This document shows positions 42,672 through 52,073 of a stretch of 59,342 nt of DNA, piece by piece. Every line of letters begins with the position of its first letter. Positions within the stretch are counted from its first letter, which is position 1. Position numbers and translations under genes: made by a program. This DNA comes from a virus: positions 1-59,342 of IMG/VR virus record IMGVR_UViG_3300030419_004548, one strand, 5' to 3'. Below the pieces are notes generated by a model. It was not told where the DNA came from. It made no database searches and saw only the letters and a list, made by a program, of their open reading frames with translations.

Positions 42672-44764
42672 TACTTAGGTTCTTTATACTTTAATGCTGT
42701 ATTTGCTTTTTGATATTTTGCTCTTGATACGTGAGTAGTTCCATCATCACATTTGTCTTTTGATTCATTATCAGGCACTCCTTGATAACCTTTATCGTGT
42801 ATTTGCATATTAGATGTTTTATGCTCGCCTTCTTTTTCTTCTACTACAAGGTCTCCGTTAACATTTCTAACTTCAGCATATGTAACACCTAATTCTAAAT
42901 CAAGTTCATTCAAAGTCTTTTTTGTTTTTTCTTGTGCATACATTCTAAATACTTTTTCCATCAACGCTTTAGCATATACTTTTGGTTCTGCGGGTTCTAA
43001 ACCAACCGAATCCATATACTTTTCCATACTCTTCTTTATTTTTTCTACTGCCTTAGGACCATCTGTTACTTTAGATAGTATTTTTTCTGCTTCTGCATAT
43101 AATTCATCCCAAGTTGCACCATCATCACATACTTTATCTAATTTATCTATTTCAGCTAAATCAGCTTGTGTTTCTTCATCAAGATTTTCTCTCTTAACTC
43201 TTGATATTTCACCACGATGTAAATTTTCTATATTGTCAAATTTGTCTTTATGTTCAGGATACACATTTGCAAAATGTTTACAAAATTCAGAAGCTGAAGA
43301 ACCTGGTATATTAGTTCCTTTAGTAGCTGATTTTACACTTACAGAATTTATAGATATTACTTTTCCTGAACCATCACGTTCTAATACTAACACATCAGCT
43401 ATTGGAAAGTTTCCTGATGCTGGCATATATGCTTCTTTCTTTTGACATCTATATTTTAACAAGACCGTTACTTCTGCAAAATCTTTTAAAACAGATGCTT
43501 GTTCTTTAGGGTCAAGTTTACCTGCTTCATCATACATTTCTTTTTGTATTTTACCTAATTCACTCTCAAGTTTAGCTAATTTTTCATCCTCACTTAAACT
43601 ATCATCTTCAAGTATATCCATAACTCGTTTATGTGCTTTTTCAATATACTTCTGTGAAGACTCATCAGCTCGACTTCTTGATGTTTCAAGTATTTCATCC
43701 ATAACAGATTTAACAGAATCTACAAAATCTTTAGAATTTGGTGGTGGGTTATTTGGGTCTCCTATTGGACCGCCTAACATCTCGTCTTCGTCTTTCATCC
43801 CACTTTCGGTTAAAATATTTTTTACTCCAGGTGGTAAGTCTGAAACTTTACTTCTCGATTTTATTATTTGATTAGGTTTAAAGTTTGAGTTTTTATGTCC
43901 TGTCATAGCTGATGCGGGTGGGTTATCCATCTTACCTAATGGTGATTTAAATTTAGGTGGAGTCAAACCCTGCTCTTCCATCTTTTCTTTTAGTTTTGGC
44001 CATCTCTCATAAAAACTATTTTTGTCATTAACTCGTCCTTGATAAGCGCCTGAATCCTTATATTTTTTTATACCGGGAACAATAGATACTCCTGCAGAAG
44101 TATCAGTACGTTCTCCAAAAAATATTTGACCTGAATCAGTATTAGAACTTATTGTTAGAAATTGAAGATTATTTTTGTCTGCTTCAGTAAATTCAACATC
44201 TTGACCATTAGCTAATAATTGTAGTTTTCCAAATAATCTTCTCGCTACAGCTTCTCTTTGTTTCTTTTCACCAAAATCAGGAGGGTCTAATTTAACATTA
44301 CCCTCTTCATTATTAGCCGCATCTTCATATGCTTCCATGCCTTCTTCAGAAATTTCTAACTTATAAGGTTCTTTATCTTTTGGTTCATCTTTTGGTTCAT
44401 CTTTTGGTTCATCTGTTGGCTGTTCTCCATCTCTACTAAAGTCAGTAACTTTATCACTTTTCTTCTTCTCAACATCATCACCATCAATAGCTACATAGTT
44501 ATCACCATCTTTTTTATATTTTTTTGCGTTGTCATTATCTTTATCAGAAGTTTTGACATATATTCCACGACCTTTGTGAGTATACTCTTTTTCTTCTTTT
44601 TCTCCAATAAATCTTTCAGATAATTCTATAACATCAGAGTGTGGAAATCCTATAGATAGTAAATAATCGTATAACGCTTCTCTATCTTCTTTTATACTGA
44701 AATCAGGATATCCTTTATCATATAACCAAGATATGTTGGTAAGCAGTTTATCAAATGAGTTCAT
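42671..44764 (-). CDS. large acidic protein with DEPK repeats, possible nuclease-like core
   Basis: A 697-residue very acidic protein. Residues about 115-135 contain DEPK units from a 12-bp tandem repeat. A central segment has PIADVLVLERDG followed 11 residues later by SVSVKSA, a spacing reminiscent of PD-(D/E)XK nucleases, though with Ser in place of the usual Glu/Asp. Much of the rest is charged coil. It overlaps the family A polymerase-like gene by 14 bases. Function unknown; a DNA-handling or scaffold role is possible. Confidence 0.5.
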   Translation of the reverse strand: MNSFDKLLTNISWLYDKGYPDFSIKEDREALYDYLLSIGFPHSDVIELSERFIGEKEEKEYTHKGRGIYVKTSDKDNDNAKKYKKDGDNYVAIDGDDVEKKKSDKVTDFSRDGEQPTDEPKDEPKDEPKDKEPYKLEISEEGMEAYEDAANNEEGNVKLDPPDFGEKKQREAVARRLFGKLQLLANGQDVEFTEADKNNLQFLTISSNTDSGQIFFGERTDTSAGVSIVPGIKKYKDSGAYQGRVNDKNSFYERWPKLKEKMEEQGLTPPKFKSPLGKMDNPPASAMTGHKNSNFKPNQIIKSRSKVSDLPPGVKNILTESGMKDEDEMLGGPIGDPNNPPPNSKDFVDSVKSVMDEILETSRSRADESSQKYIEKAHKRVMDILEDDSLSEDEKLAKLESELGKIQKEMYDEAGKLDPKEQASVLKDFAEVTVLLKYRCQKKEAYMPASGNFPIADVLVLERDGSGKVISINSVSVKSATKGTNIPGSSASEFCKHFANVYPEHKDKFDNIENLHRGEISRVKRENLDEETQADLAEIDKLDKVCDDGATWDELYAEAEKILSKVTDGPKAVEKIKKSMEKYMDSVGLEPAEPKVYAKALMEKVFRMYAQEKTKKTLNELDLELGVTYAEVRNVNGDLVVEEKEGEHKTSNMQIHDKGYQGVPDNESKDKCDDGTTHVSRAKYQKANTALKYKEPK
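44378..44413. repeat. 12-bp tandem repeat, three exact copies
   Basis: TTTTGGTTCATC is repeated three times without gap (44378-44389, 44390-44401, 44402-44413), with partial copies flanking. It encodes (DEPK)n on the minus strand. The copies are identical at DNA level, so the repeat number probably varies between related genomes. Confidence 0.85.
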
Positions 44765-46022
44765 CGTAGTTCTTACCTCTTTTCATCTTGACAGGGAATC
44801 CATCTCTCTGTAACTCTTTTTGGACAATTTCAACAAATTTATCTCCATCGTTTTTATTGTAATCAAACAAAAAACTATCATAATGATATAATACTAATTT
44901 ACTTTCAAAGTCTTTTGTTGCGTTCAACAAACTTTTTAATATCAATATATTTCGTTCTGTTTCTAAACTTTGTATCATATAATTAAAAAGTTTTGAAGGA
45001 TAAAAGTCTTTTACATCTAACGTTATTCTTCTTTTATAAATATCAGTTACTAAAACTTTATCTCTGTTAAAACGTGACCATAAATTAGTATAATAATCTT
45101 TAACTTTACCAAAAAATTCGTGTGTTTTAGCTATATCATCAGGAACACCACCATATAAATACTTAAAAGTCATAGACTTTGAATCTTCATAAGATACATT
45201 ATATAGTTTACTGAAATGTTCGTGTACACTTTCATCACCAAAATCATATCCAATAATCTTACCAATTAATCTTACGTGATATGCATCAAAGTCAAATTCA
45301 ATTAATTCATCGTATCTACTCCTTATCATTTTACGTGAACCATCACTTTTATTTAAAGCCGCAAAGTTAATTCCATCATAAGCATTACTCGGTCTACCTG
45401 TAGGAGTCAATACATTATAATTAGTAAACATCAAATGTTCTTTTGATATATTATCTGATTGTCCAATTGGAACATATAAAGGAGTTACACGTAAACCTGC
45501 TCTTTCAACCTCTGCAAATACTTCATTCGCATCACGATAAAAATCATTATATTCATTTCCTATATTTTCTTTATAGTTCGTGAATAAATCTTGGCAATAC
45601 TCTAAATGTTTCATTAATGGAATAACATAGTTATTCATTCCTTTAGAATGAAAATATCTATGTGGTGTAGTTAAGAATATTTGATTATCAACTAAATTTC
45701 CTTGTTTCTGAAACTCTGCTTGTTGTAAATCAATTACATTACTAAAGTTAGCAAAGTGACAAACTGCTTTAATATCTGCTACATATTTAGGAATGTCATT
45801 ATCTAAATGTAATAAACAATCTAAAGTAAGTTCAGGAGCTTCATCGTGATTAAATGATAACACATACTCACTATCTTTAGATGTCCGTACGTATAGCATC
45901 AACGGATAATCGTTTAATGGATGTTTATTTTTACTTCCTATGAAATGTAAGAACACCCAATCAGAAGAACGATATTCTTCCACAAAGTCTTCAAATTGGT
46001 TGTACTTCTCTATTATAACCAC
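44751..46022 (-). CDS. family A DNA polymerase-like protein with altered motifs
   Basis: A 423-residue PolA-fold protein. T208-G-R210 matches the TGR motif; motif A EFDFDAYHVRL keeps the first Asp (D244, E. coli D705), but E710 is H249. Motif B has K282, F286, Y290 and G291 (E. coli K758, F762, Y766, G767), but R754 is Y278. N347 and Q351 match N845 and Q849. Motif C is Y381-D382-S383 (E. coli H-D-E). Both catalytic aspartates remain. The N-terminal 150 residues look like a decayed 3'-5' exonuclease domain without D-x-E. GTG start, five bases after a strong -10. Activity unknown. Confidence 0.75.
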   Translation of the reverse strand: MVIIEKYNQFEDFVEEYRSSDWVFLHFIGSKNKHPLNDYPLMLYVRTSKDSEYVLSFNHDEAPELTLDCLLHLDNDIPKYVADIKAVCHFANFSNVIDLQQAEFQKQGNLVDNQIFLTTPHRYFHSKGMNNYVIPLMKHLEYCQDLFTNYKENIGNEYNDFYRDANEVFAEVERAGLRVTPLYVPIGQSDNISKEHLMFTNYNVLTPTGRPSNAYDGINFAALNKSDGSRKMIRSRYDELIEFDFDAYHVRLIGKIIGYDFGDESVHEHFSKLYNVSYEDSKSMTFKYLYGGVPDDIAKTHEFFGKVKDYYTNLWSRFNRDKVLVTDIYKRRITLDVKDFYPSKLFNYMIQSLETERNILILKSLLNATKDFESKLVLYHYDSFLFDYNKNDGDKFVEIVQKELQRDGFPVKMKRGKNYDELI

Positions 46023-46027
46023 GTGTT

Positions 46028-46056
46028 AATATATAACCTTTTATTGATAATGTCAA
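46028..46056 (-). promoter_or_regulatory. sigma70-like promoter TTGACA-N17-TATATT
   Basis: Minus-strand -35 TTGACA (46056-46051) is perfect, the spacer is 17 bases, and the -10 is TATATT (46033-46028). It is the best promoter match in the window. The GTG start of the polymerase-like gene begins only five bases after the -10, so transcription would start at about the start codon (leaderless), or translation starts elsewhere. Confidence 0.6.
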
Positions 46057-46064
46057 GTGTTTTT

Positions 46065-46886
46065 TTAGTAGCCTCCGCCACCTCCGCCTGAGCCACCGCC
46101 TCCTGCACCATACTTAGCTAATCCTTTTTTGTTAATTTTCATCTTACCAATACCGCCTCCTTTTTTAGGACCTTTCATTTTAAACTTACCAGGTCCTTCA
46201 TCCAAACTCATCTTTACAGGCGGTGTCATAGCTTCAGGATTAAATACAATATTTCCTTGTTCATCTTGTGGTATTTCTGCTATACCCAATCTTCTTTTAA
46301 TATCTAATTGAGTACTAATTTCAGGTATTCTTGCATACTCATACGGATTAGATAAAAGTCTCGCAACTTTAGGATTACGACTTTGTAATCCTAATATAAT
46401 TAAACTATTTTGTCTATATATTTTTTTGAAAGAGCCACGTATATACCATTTTGTAGTTATCACACGATATAAAGGACTTGAAAACTTAGCGTTTACTTCT
46501 ACAACAGGTTCTGATTCATCATTTAATTTTTGTGCAAAATATCGAGTAAATTGTCCGTTAACGTAATCCGCAGTTTTTGGTACTCCACGAATCATTTTTG
46601 GTTTAAGTAAATCATATTTTTTACCTCTATTTTCTGCGTATCTTTCATAATCTCCTTTATTATTAGATATAGGTCTTATTATTCTTGAAGTAATTTGATG
46701 TTTCGCACCTGTCATATAAACTTCTTTAAAATCTGTAGTATAGTGTATATGATAAGCTGTTCCTTTCTTTACAGGTGTGCTATTTGACTTATATAGAAAA
46801 GACGAATTATCAGGCACTATTCCTGCGTCAGTAACTATTCTTACCGTCTTACTATGTACATCTCTTATTTCATCATAATCTATCAT
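46065..46886 (-). CDS. structural-region protein with glycine-rich C-terminus
   Basis: A 273-residue protein. The first 200 residues are a mixed alpha/beta domain (VRIVTDAGIVPDNSSFLYKS); the last 30 are glycine-rich (YGAGGGGSGGGGGGY) after a lysine-rich linker. Glycine-rich ends are common in phage tail and fibre proteins. It lies directly downstream of the large baseplate gene, so a baseplate or tail role is likely. Unrecognised family. Confidence 0.5.
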   Translation of the reverse strand: MIDYDEIRDVHSKTVRIVTDAGIVPDNSSFLYKSNSTPVKKGTAYHIHYTTDFKEVYMTGAKHQITSRIIRPISNNKGDYERYAENRGKKYDLLKPKMIRGVPKTADYVNGQFTRYFAQKLNDESEPVVEVNAKFSSPLYRVITTKWYIRGSFKKIYRQNSLIILGLQSRNPKVARLLSNPYEYARIPEISTQLDIKRRLGIAEIPQDEQGNIVFNPEAMTPPVKMSLDEGPGKFKMKGPKKGGGIGKMKINKKGLAKYGAGGGGSGGGGGGY

Positions 46887-49800
46887 TATTCAGTCCTCTC
46901 GACTTCAAATGCTTTAAATCCTGCTATGCCTTTACCGTAAAAATCTAATTTTTTTGCATATGCCTTTGCCGCTCTGTCATTAGCTTTGTCATAACCTGCA
47001 GGTATTTCATTTAATGGTACCCAAGATTGACCAGGTCTTGGTCTTCTAAACTCACCTGATTGTATTAATTCTTTAACTCTTTTTTGTACTTTTAACTCAT
47101 CACTTATACCGCCTGGAGTAGGTGCTTCTATCATTTGATTCCAAAAGTCTTGTCTTATCTTAAATTTAACAGAATCTTTTACGCCTTCACCATAAAATGA
47201 TTGTGTTTTAACCACTTTCTTACCACTCTTAGGTCTCCACCCATTCATATCACCCATCACTCTATATAAGTATTGGCTGTTTTGTGATAATTTCTCACTT
47301 GTACTCATTCTATAACTTTGATAGGTAGACAAAATTGGTTCTACAGGAGGGTCAGGTATTGGTGTTGTTTTTTTCTTTTCAGGTACAGGGTCTACGGGTG
47401 CTTTTACAACAGGATTTATTACAGGGTCTTTAGGCTTGTCTTCGTCTTCTGTAATAGTTTCACTTTCTTTTTCGTCTTTAACCTCTTCTTCAATATCCGG
47501 TTCTATGTGTTCGATTACCGTAAGTCTTGTTCTCTGTGGTTGTTCTAAAATTCTATGTAAAATATCATCAACATAAAAGTTAGGAGAAGGGTTTTGGTCG
47601 TTTGGATTTGCTTCGACATCATTACCAATAACTTTAGTATCTTCTATCATCTGTTCAATATATTGCCCTATAGTAAAAGTTGCATCTCCTCCTACATTTC
47701 GATTGGCAACATAAAACTTTATTCCAGCTTGGGTATCCCAACTTCCGTAGTTAGCGTCATCAGTTCTTGGTGGCCCTTCTACAATATACTCTTCATACAT
47801 TTGTCCTAATGTATTTCTTATATTACCCGAGTCCATAAATGAACTACCAGCTAAGTGACCAAAAGATGCTTCATATGTTTCTATGATATTATTATATTCA
47901 GTTTCACTTAAAATATCTGTAACACCTAATGTAAATGATATAGGAGCATTGTTTTTATTTCCTTTAGGCCATACTTTAATAAGTTGTTGTTCATCATCTC
48001 CTGGTGTAGTTTTTACGGTTGCTTGACCATCTGTCCAAGATAAAACTATTTCAGCTTGTGGTGACTCTGAAATTTCATAAGGTATAAAAGGTTGTGGTGG
48101 TGGCGGGTCATCAAAATTAAAATCATCAAATTCTAATACATCTAATGTCACATCATCTGCAATATCTTCATCATCTGAAGGAACAGGGATTGAAGGTCTC
48201 GTAGGCTTGTATGCACTTACTTGGTCTCGCTGTGTACCTGCAGGGTCAGGGTCTCCGAGATTAGATGTAAAAGGAACATTATCTCCTTGGTCATATAGTG
48301 ACTTAGTATCAATTGGAGGTACTTCTTTCTTTTTATCTTCTCTTCTAAATTTGTTTATTCCAATTACTAAAGTTTTCCTGTCTTTAATTACAGAATATTT
48401 TCTTCTTTGTAAAGCAGTTATAGTTGTAGTCCAACCATCAGCACTACACGTTTGTTCTACATTCTTTACTATAAAATAAAAATAGTCTTTTATTAAATCA
48501 GGTAGATAACTTATAGTAAATGCTTCTCCTGGTAAAATGCCTGATATTCCGTCTATTGTAAACGTAAGTTCAAAATAACTTATTGTTCCATTCAATGCTT
48601 GTAAAGATTGTGATTCATCTTGATATATTAAATAATCTAAATATGCTTGATAATCAGAATGTGTACCAAATTCTAAAATTTGTGAACCTCGTTGTCCAGG
48701 TGCATTACTTGTTATCGAACCAAAAGTAGTAGTAAAACTTATCAGAGGATTACTTTTTTCAGGAGTTTGAATTAATCCTGTTACATTTCCATTTTGAAGA
48801 TTTACAGATACTTTTCTTTTTTCTGTTTCACCTGTTTCTTCATTAAAAACGTCTATTTCTGTTTCCGAAGTAGTTGTTTTAATCTTACCGGCTTTATCTA
48901 TTCTAAAAATATCAGTTAGAGTATCTCCTAATTGAGCAAATTGTGCGTTTATATTTGGATATAACTTTCTTATAAGTTCTTCATCATCTTTACTTTCATC
49001 TATCATAGACTCTAAACTACCTGCTATAACAGCCGGAGAGATTCCCATTAAAGGATACGATGTCCCTTTACCTGCTTTTACTTTTAATTCTTTAAGTGTT
49101 CTTGAATTTTTAATTCCTTGTCTATTTCCAAGTTCTTCAGCGTTAACTAAAATTGTCTGTTCTTCTCCCGCCGCTTGTATATTACGTGATACTCTTGTGC
49201 TTGAGCCTGCATTTGCATTCAATTCTAAGTATTCATCATTTTCTCCCATAGTTGCCTGTACTCCTTGAAGTTGCTCAAGAAATGCCGCAGCATCGACTGC
49301 GGGTTCTTCTGCTTCCGTTCTTAGAGTATCTCCATCATCAGTAGATGTTTCAGTACTTGGTGTATTGTCTACAGGAGATGCGGTTGTTACTTCCATTCCA
49401 AGAGATAGTTGTTTCATTCGAGCAACATACTCTGAATCTTCAAATGATACAGCACCGATAATATTACTATAATTTGTTGGTTTTACTATATCTTTATTTT
49501 GTAATAAATCCATAGCTAATTCTTCTTTTAGTCCGCCTTCATTTCCACCAAGTAAAGAATCAAAATCAAAAGTAGTGCTGGCTCCGAAAGTAGCGGCTAA
49601 TTGAACCGTAGTAGGAACTTGACTATTAAACTCTAAAGACTTTATGATAGAGTCTTTATTGAAAACATCAAACTCATAATATTCATTTGCTTTAGTAAAT
49701 CTCAAATCATATACCTGTAAAAAATTAGGTAAATGAATATTAGCACCAACTTCAAAATTAGGAAAATTATGAAAGTTTGAAGCAATTTGATTCCACATAT

Positions 49801-51769
49801 TATATAGACCTTCTCTGAGTGTCTTTACACAAGAAGCTTTATTAAACTTGATGTCTTTATCTGCGAAATAAGTATAAACTTCATCATCACCAATATCTCT
49901 ATCAAAATATTGATTTCTATCATCTCCTGAAGTTGGGAAGTAATTTCTATTAAAAAAATCAAGATTTTCTGCACCTAAAAATGCTTCTTGAACTACTTCA
50001 ATATTAACATACATATTTCTCATTAATGCAGAAACGTGTTTTGGATTTTTTATCTCATCATCTGTTTCTGTAGATGATTTAGCATCTTCACTTTTATCTA
50101 TAAATGGCAACCCATATTTATATAATGTTTGACCTAAGTTTTTTGTAAATTGTTTATATCGAAATTGAGTCCAACCTGTATCTTCTGCTTCAGGAGTGTC
50201 TGATTTAAACATTCCTGTAGGGCCACGTTGTAGTACAGAAGACATAGCGTCACTACCTATCAAGACTTGATTAAAATTTTTAGGAATTAAAAACTCGTGA
50301 GTTAACATTTTGTTACTTTTAAAAACACCTTTAGGTAAAGAATAATCAATATTTTTTGGTACATATATAGAACGTATTCCAGCAGTTATCGTTCCACTCT
50401 TTTCATTAACGACACCAAAAAGTCTTGATAATAAACCGTCTTCAATATAACGAACAGAGCAATAATAATTTATTTTATATCCCATAAAAGTTCGGTCATC
50501 TGTATCATCACTACCTTCTTCTTTTTCACCTGTTGATGAATCTACTTCATATGTTGTAGCTGTTACTTCAGCCTCACCAATATAAGTTAGAGTTATTATT
50601 AAATCTGAAGTATCTTTATGTATAGCTGTAAGATGCCACGGTTCTGTCGCATCGGCTTTTACTATGAAGCCTTTTTTCTCCAATGCTGATATTACTACTT
50701 CAAATTTATCTTTAAGATTGGTATAATTTCTCCCAACCATAGAAACATATATAAAAGATGGTGATTCAAAATCAACTTCACCTTCTACGCCTACTTGAAA
50801 TCGAGTACCTGAAAAAGTTGTAGTCAAAGCATCTTTAATATCAAAATCTTCTTGAATAATTAACTTAGCTTTTGACATCATTATAGGTGCACTTCTTTCA
50901 TCCATATTATGTTTGAACTTGTCACCGTCTAACGGATTACCATCTTTATCTACACCATCAGTAGCTATTTTAATGTTTGTTCTTGAATCAGCATATGTTG
51001 GTGAATGATACATAGAGTGACCTGTAGTTTTTAGTGAAATATTTATTTCAAATCCACCGTCTTCTTGCATTTTAGCATCATAGTTAGTAACCGTTCCTAC
51101 AAATAAATCACTATTTCCTCTTGTATTTATTGCAAACTCATCAGGATATTGTTGTACCTGTTCGAGGTCCATCGTTATTATAGGTTCGCCGTCTTGTAAC
51201 TCTACATTTAAAAAGTTTCGAGGGTATGCTTGTTGTTTATCTAATTCAAGTTTTGGATTAGTCCATCCATATTCAAGATATAAAATAGTTCCTATTCTAA
51301 CAAAATATGGTACTATTATATTGTATTGGTCTAAACTATATAAACGTAGAGTGATGTCTGCTTCTTTAATAGTATTAATAGTAGCACCTTCACCTGCATA
51401 AGCAGTTCTAATACTTGTTATACCTGGTGGTGGAACATAACCACGTTGGTCGCCTGTAGTATTCCAATACTCATTTTCAAAATTTCTACCAGCTTCAAAT
51501 TTGTCGTCTACTCCTAAAGCTGTAGATGCTAATAACCTCCCTTTTACTTCGAGTAGTGAGCCTTTTTTATTTTTATACTTAGGACTAACAAGTCTTGCAT
51601 AAGTAGTTTTAACCATCATCTCTGAAAAATTATATTCAGGGGCACCTGTTGTGGGTGAAGTCGGTGTACGTTCTCCACCGAATTGGTCATTATAATCTAA
51701 TCTATCTAAAGCTCGTTTTCTACGTTCTAATTCCGCAGTTACATTTTCGTTTAACCTTTTGCCAAACAT
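46886..51769 (-). CDS. very large baseplate structural protein
   Basis: A 1627-residue protein, the largest gene here. The N-terminal part (SEMMVKTTYARLVSPKYKNK ... IVPYFVRIGTILYLEYGWTNP) is the pattern I associate with baseplate hub or wedge proteins of marine T4-like phages. The middle has long beta-rich segments, and residues about 1400-1480 are a proline/acid-rich linker (EKKKTTPIPDPPVEPI). The C-terminal 130 residues form a separate charged domain. No lysozyme motif was found. One-base overlap with the LysM-like gene supports a shared baseplate function. Confidence 0.65.
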   Translation of the reverse strand: MFGKRLNENVTAELERRKRALDRLDYNDQFGGERTPTSPTTGAPEYNFSEMMVKTTYARLVSPKYKNKKGSLLEVKGRLLASTALGVDDKFEAGRNFENEYWNTTGDQRGYVPPPGITSIRTAYAGEGATINTIKEADITLRLYSLDQYNIIVPYFVRIGTILYLEYGWTNPKLELDKQQAYPRNFLNVELQDGEPIITMDLEQVQQYPDEFAINTRGNSDLFVGTVTNYDAKMQEDGGFEINISLKTTGHSMYHSPTYADSRTNIKIATDGVDKDGNPLDGDKFKHNMDERSAPIMMSKAKLIIQEDFDIKDALTTTFSGTRFQVGVEGEVDFESPSFIYVSMVGRNYTNLKDKFEVVISALEKKGFIVKADATEPWHLTAIHKDTSDLIITLTYIGEAEVTATTYEVDSSTGEKEEGSDDTDDRTFMGYKINYYCSVRYIEDGLLSRLFGVVNEKSGTITAGIRSIYVPKNIDYSLPKGVFKSNKMLTHEFLIPKNFNQVLIGSDAMSSVLQRGPTGMFKSDTPEAEDTGWTQFRYKQFTKNLGQTLYKYGLPFIDKSEDAKSSTETDDEIKNPKHVSALMRNMYVNIEVVQEAFLGAENLDFFNRNYFPTSGDDRNQYFDRDIGDDEVYTYFADKDIKFNKASCVKTLREGLYNMWNQIASNFHNFPNFEVGANIHLPNFLQVYDLRFTKANEYYEFDVFNKDSIIKSLEFNSQVPTTVQLAATFGASTTFDFDSLLGGNEGGLKEELAMDLLQNKDIVKPTNYSNIIGAVSFEDSEYVARMKQLSLGMEVTTASPVDNTPSTETSTDDGDTLRTEAEEPAVDAAAFLEQLQGVQATMGENDEYLELNANAGSSTRVSRNIQAAGEEQTILVNAEELGNRQGIKNSRTLKELKVKAGKGTSYPLMGISPAVIAGSLESMIDESKDDEELIRKLYPNINAQFAQLGDTLTDIFRIDKAGKIKTTTSETEIDVFNEETGETEKRKVSVNLQNGNVTGLIQTPEKSNPLISFTTTFGSITSNAPGQRGSQILEFGTHSDYQAYLDYLIYQDESQSLQALNGTISYFELTFTIDGISGILPGEAFTISYLPDLIKDYFYFIVKNVEQTCSADGWTTTITALQRRKYSVIKDRKTLVIGINKFRREDKKKEVPPIDTKSLYDQGDNVPFTSNLGDPDPAGTQRDQVSAYKPTRPSIPVPSDDEDIADDVTLDVLEFDDFNFDDPPPPQPFIPYEISESPQAEIVLSWTDGQATVKTTPGDDEQQLIKVWPKGNKNNAPISFTLGVTDILSETEYNNIIETYEASFGHLAGSSFMDSGNIRNTLGQMYEEYIVEGPPRTDDANYGSWDTQAGIKFYVANRNVGGDATFTIGQYIEQMIEDTKVIGNDVEANPNDQNPSPNFYVDDILHRILEQPQRTRLTVIEHIEPDIEEEVKDEKESETITEDEDKPKDPVINPVVKAPVDPVPEKKKTTPIPDPPVEPILSTYQSYRMSTSEKLSQNSQYLYRVMGDMNGWRPKSGKKVVKTQSFYGEGVKDSVKFKIRQDFWNQMIEAPTPGGISDELKVQKRVKELIQSGEFRRPRPGQSWVPLNEIPAGYDKANDRAAKAYAKKLDFYGKGIAGFKAFEVERTE

Positions 51770-52068
51770 TATCTTTTCCTATTTAGGTCATTAAACTCTG
51801 ATAGTATTGGTGAAATATTTATCGGTATTCTATATGTTTTTGAAGGGTCTAATTGTATCTCTGCTCCTGAAAGATTGTTTGCTTTAGATATAATCCACCA
51901 AAGTGTTTGGTCTCCGTAATATTGGTCAGCTAATGTATCTAATCGTTGTCCGCGAGTGACTGCAATAAATTTATCTGAATCTTGTAAAGGTATCGTTGGA
52001 TAAAAAGTAGTTCCAAAAACTCTATTACCTTCTCTATCGATTATTACTTTTGTATTCTTGTATCTCAT
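51769..52068 (-). CDS. LysM-like baseplate wedge protein (gp53-like)
   Basis: A 99-residue protein containing a LysM-like motif: RGQRLDTLADQYYGDQTLWWIISKANN, listed here as RLDTLADQYYG and TLWWIISKANN. T4 gp53 has the same YGNxxLYW pattern, and tail protein X and other LysM baseplate proteins use it to bind other proteins. It would be a wedge or hub connector. Flanked directly by the two large baseplate genes. Confidence 0.72.
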   Translation of the reverse strand: MRYKNTKVIIDREGNRVFGTTFYPTIPLQDSDKFIAVTRGQRLDTLADQYYGDQTLWWIISKANNLSGAEIQLDPSKTYRIPINISPILSEFNDLNRKR

Positions 52069-52073
52069 ATTAT

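Noticed and set aside
44378-44413. Tandem repeat as a CRISPR-like array
   Set aside because: The units are 12 bp, contiguous and without spacers, and they keep the reading frame of a protein.
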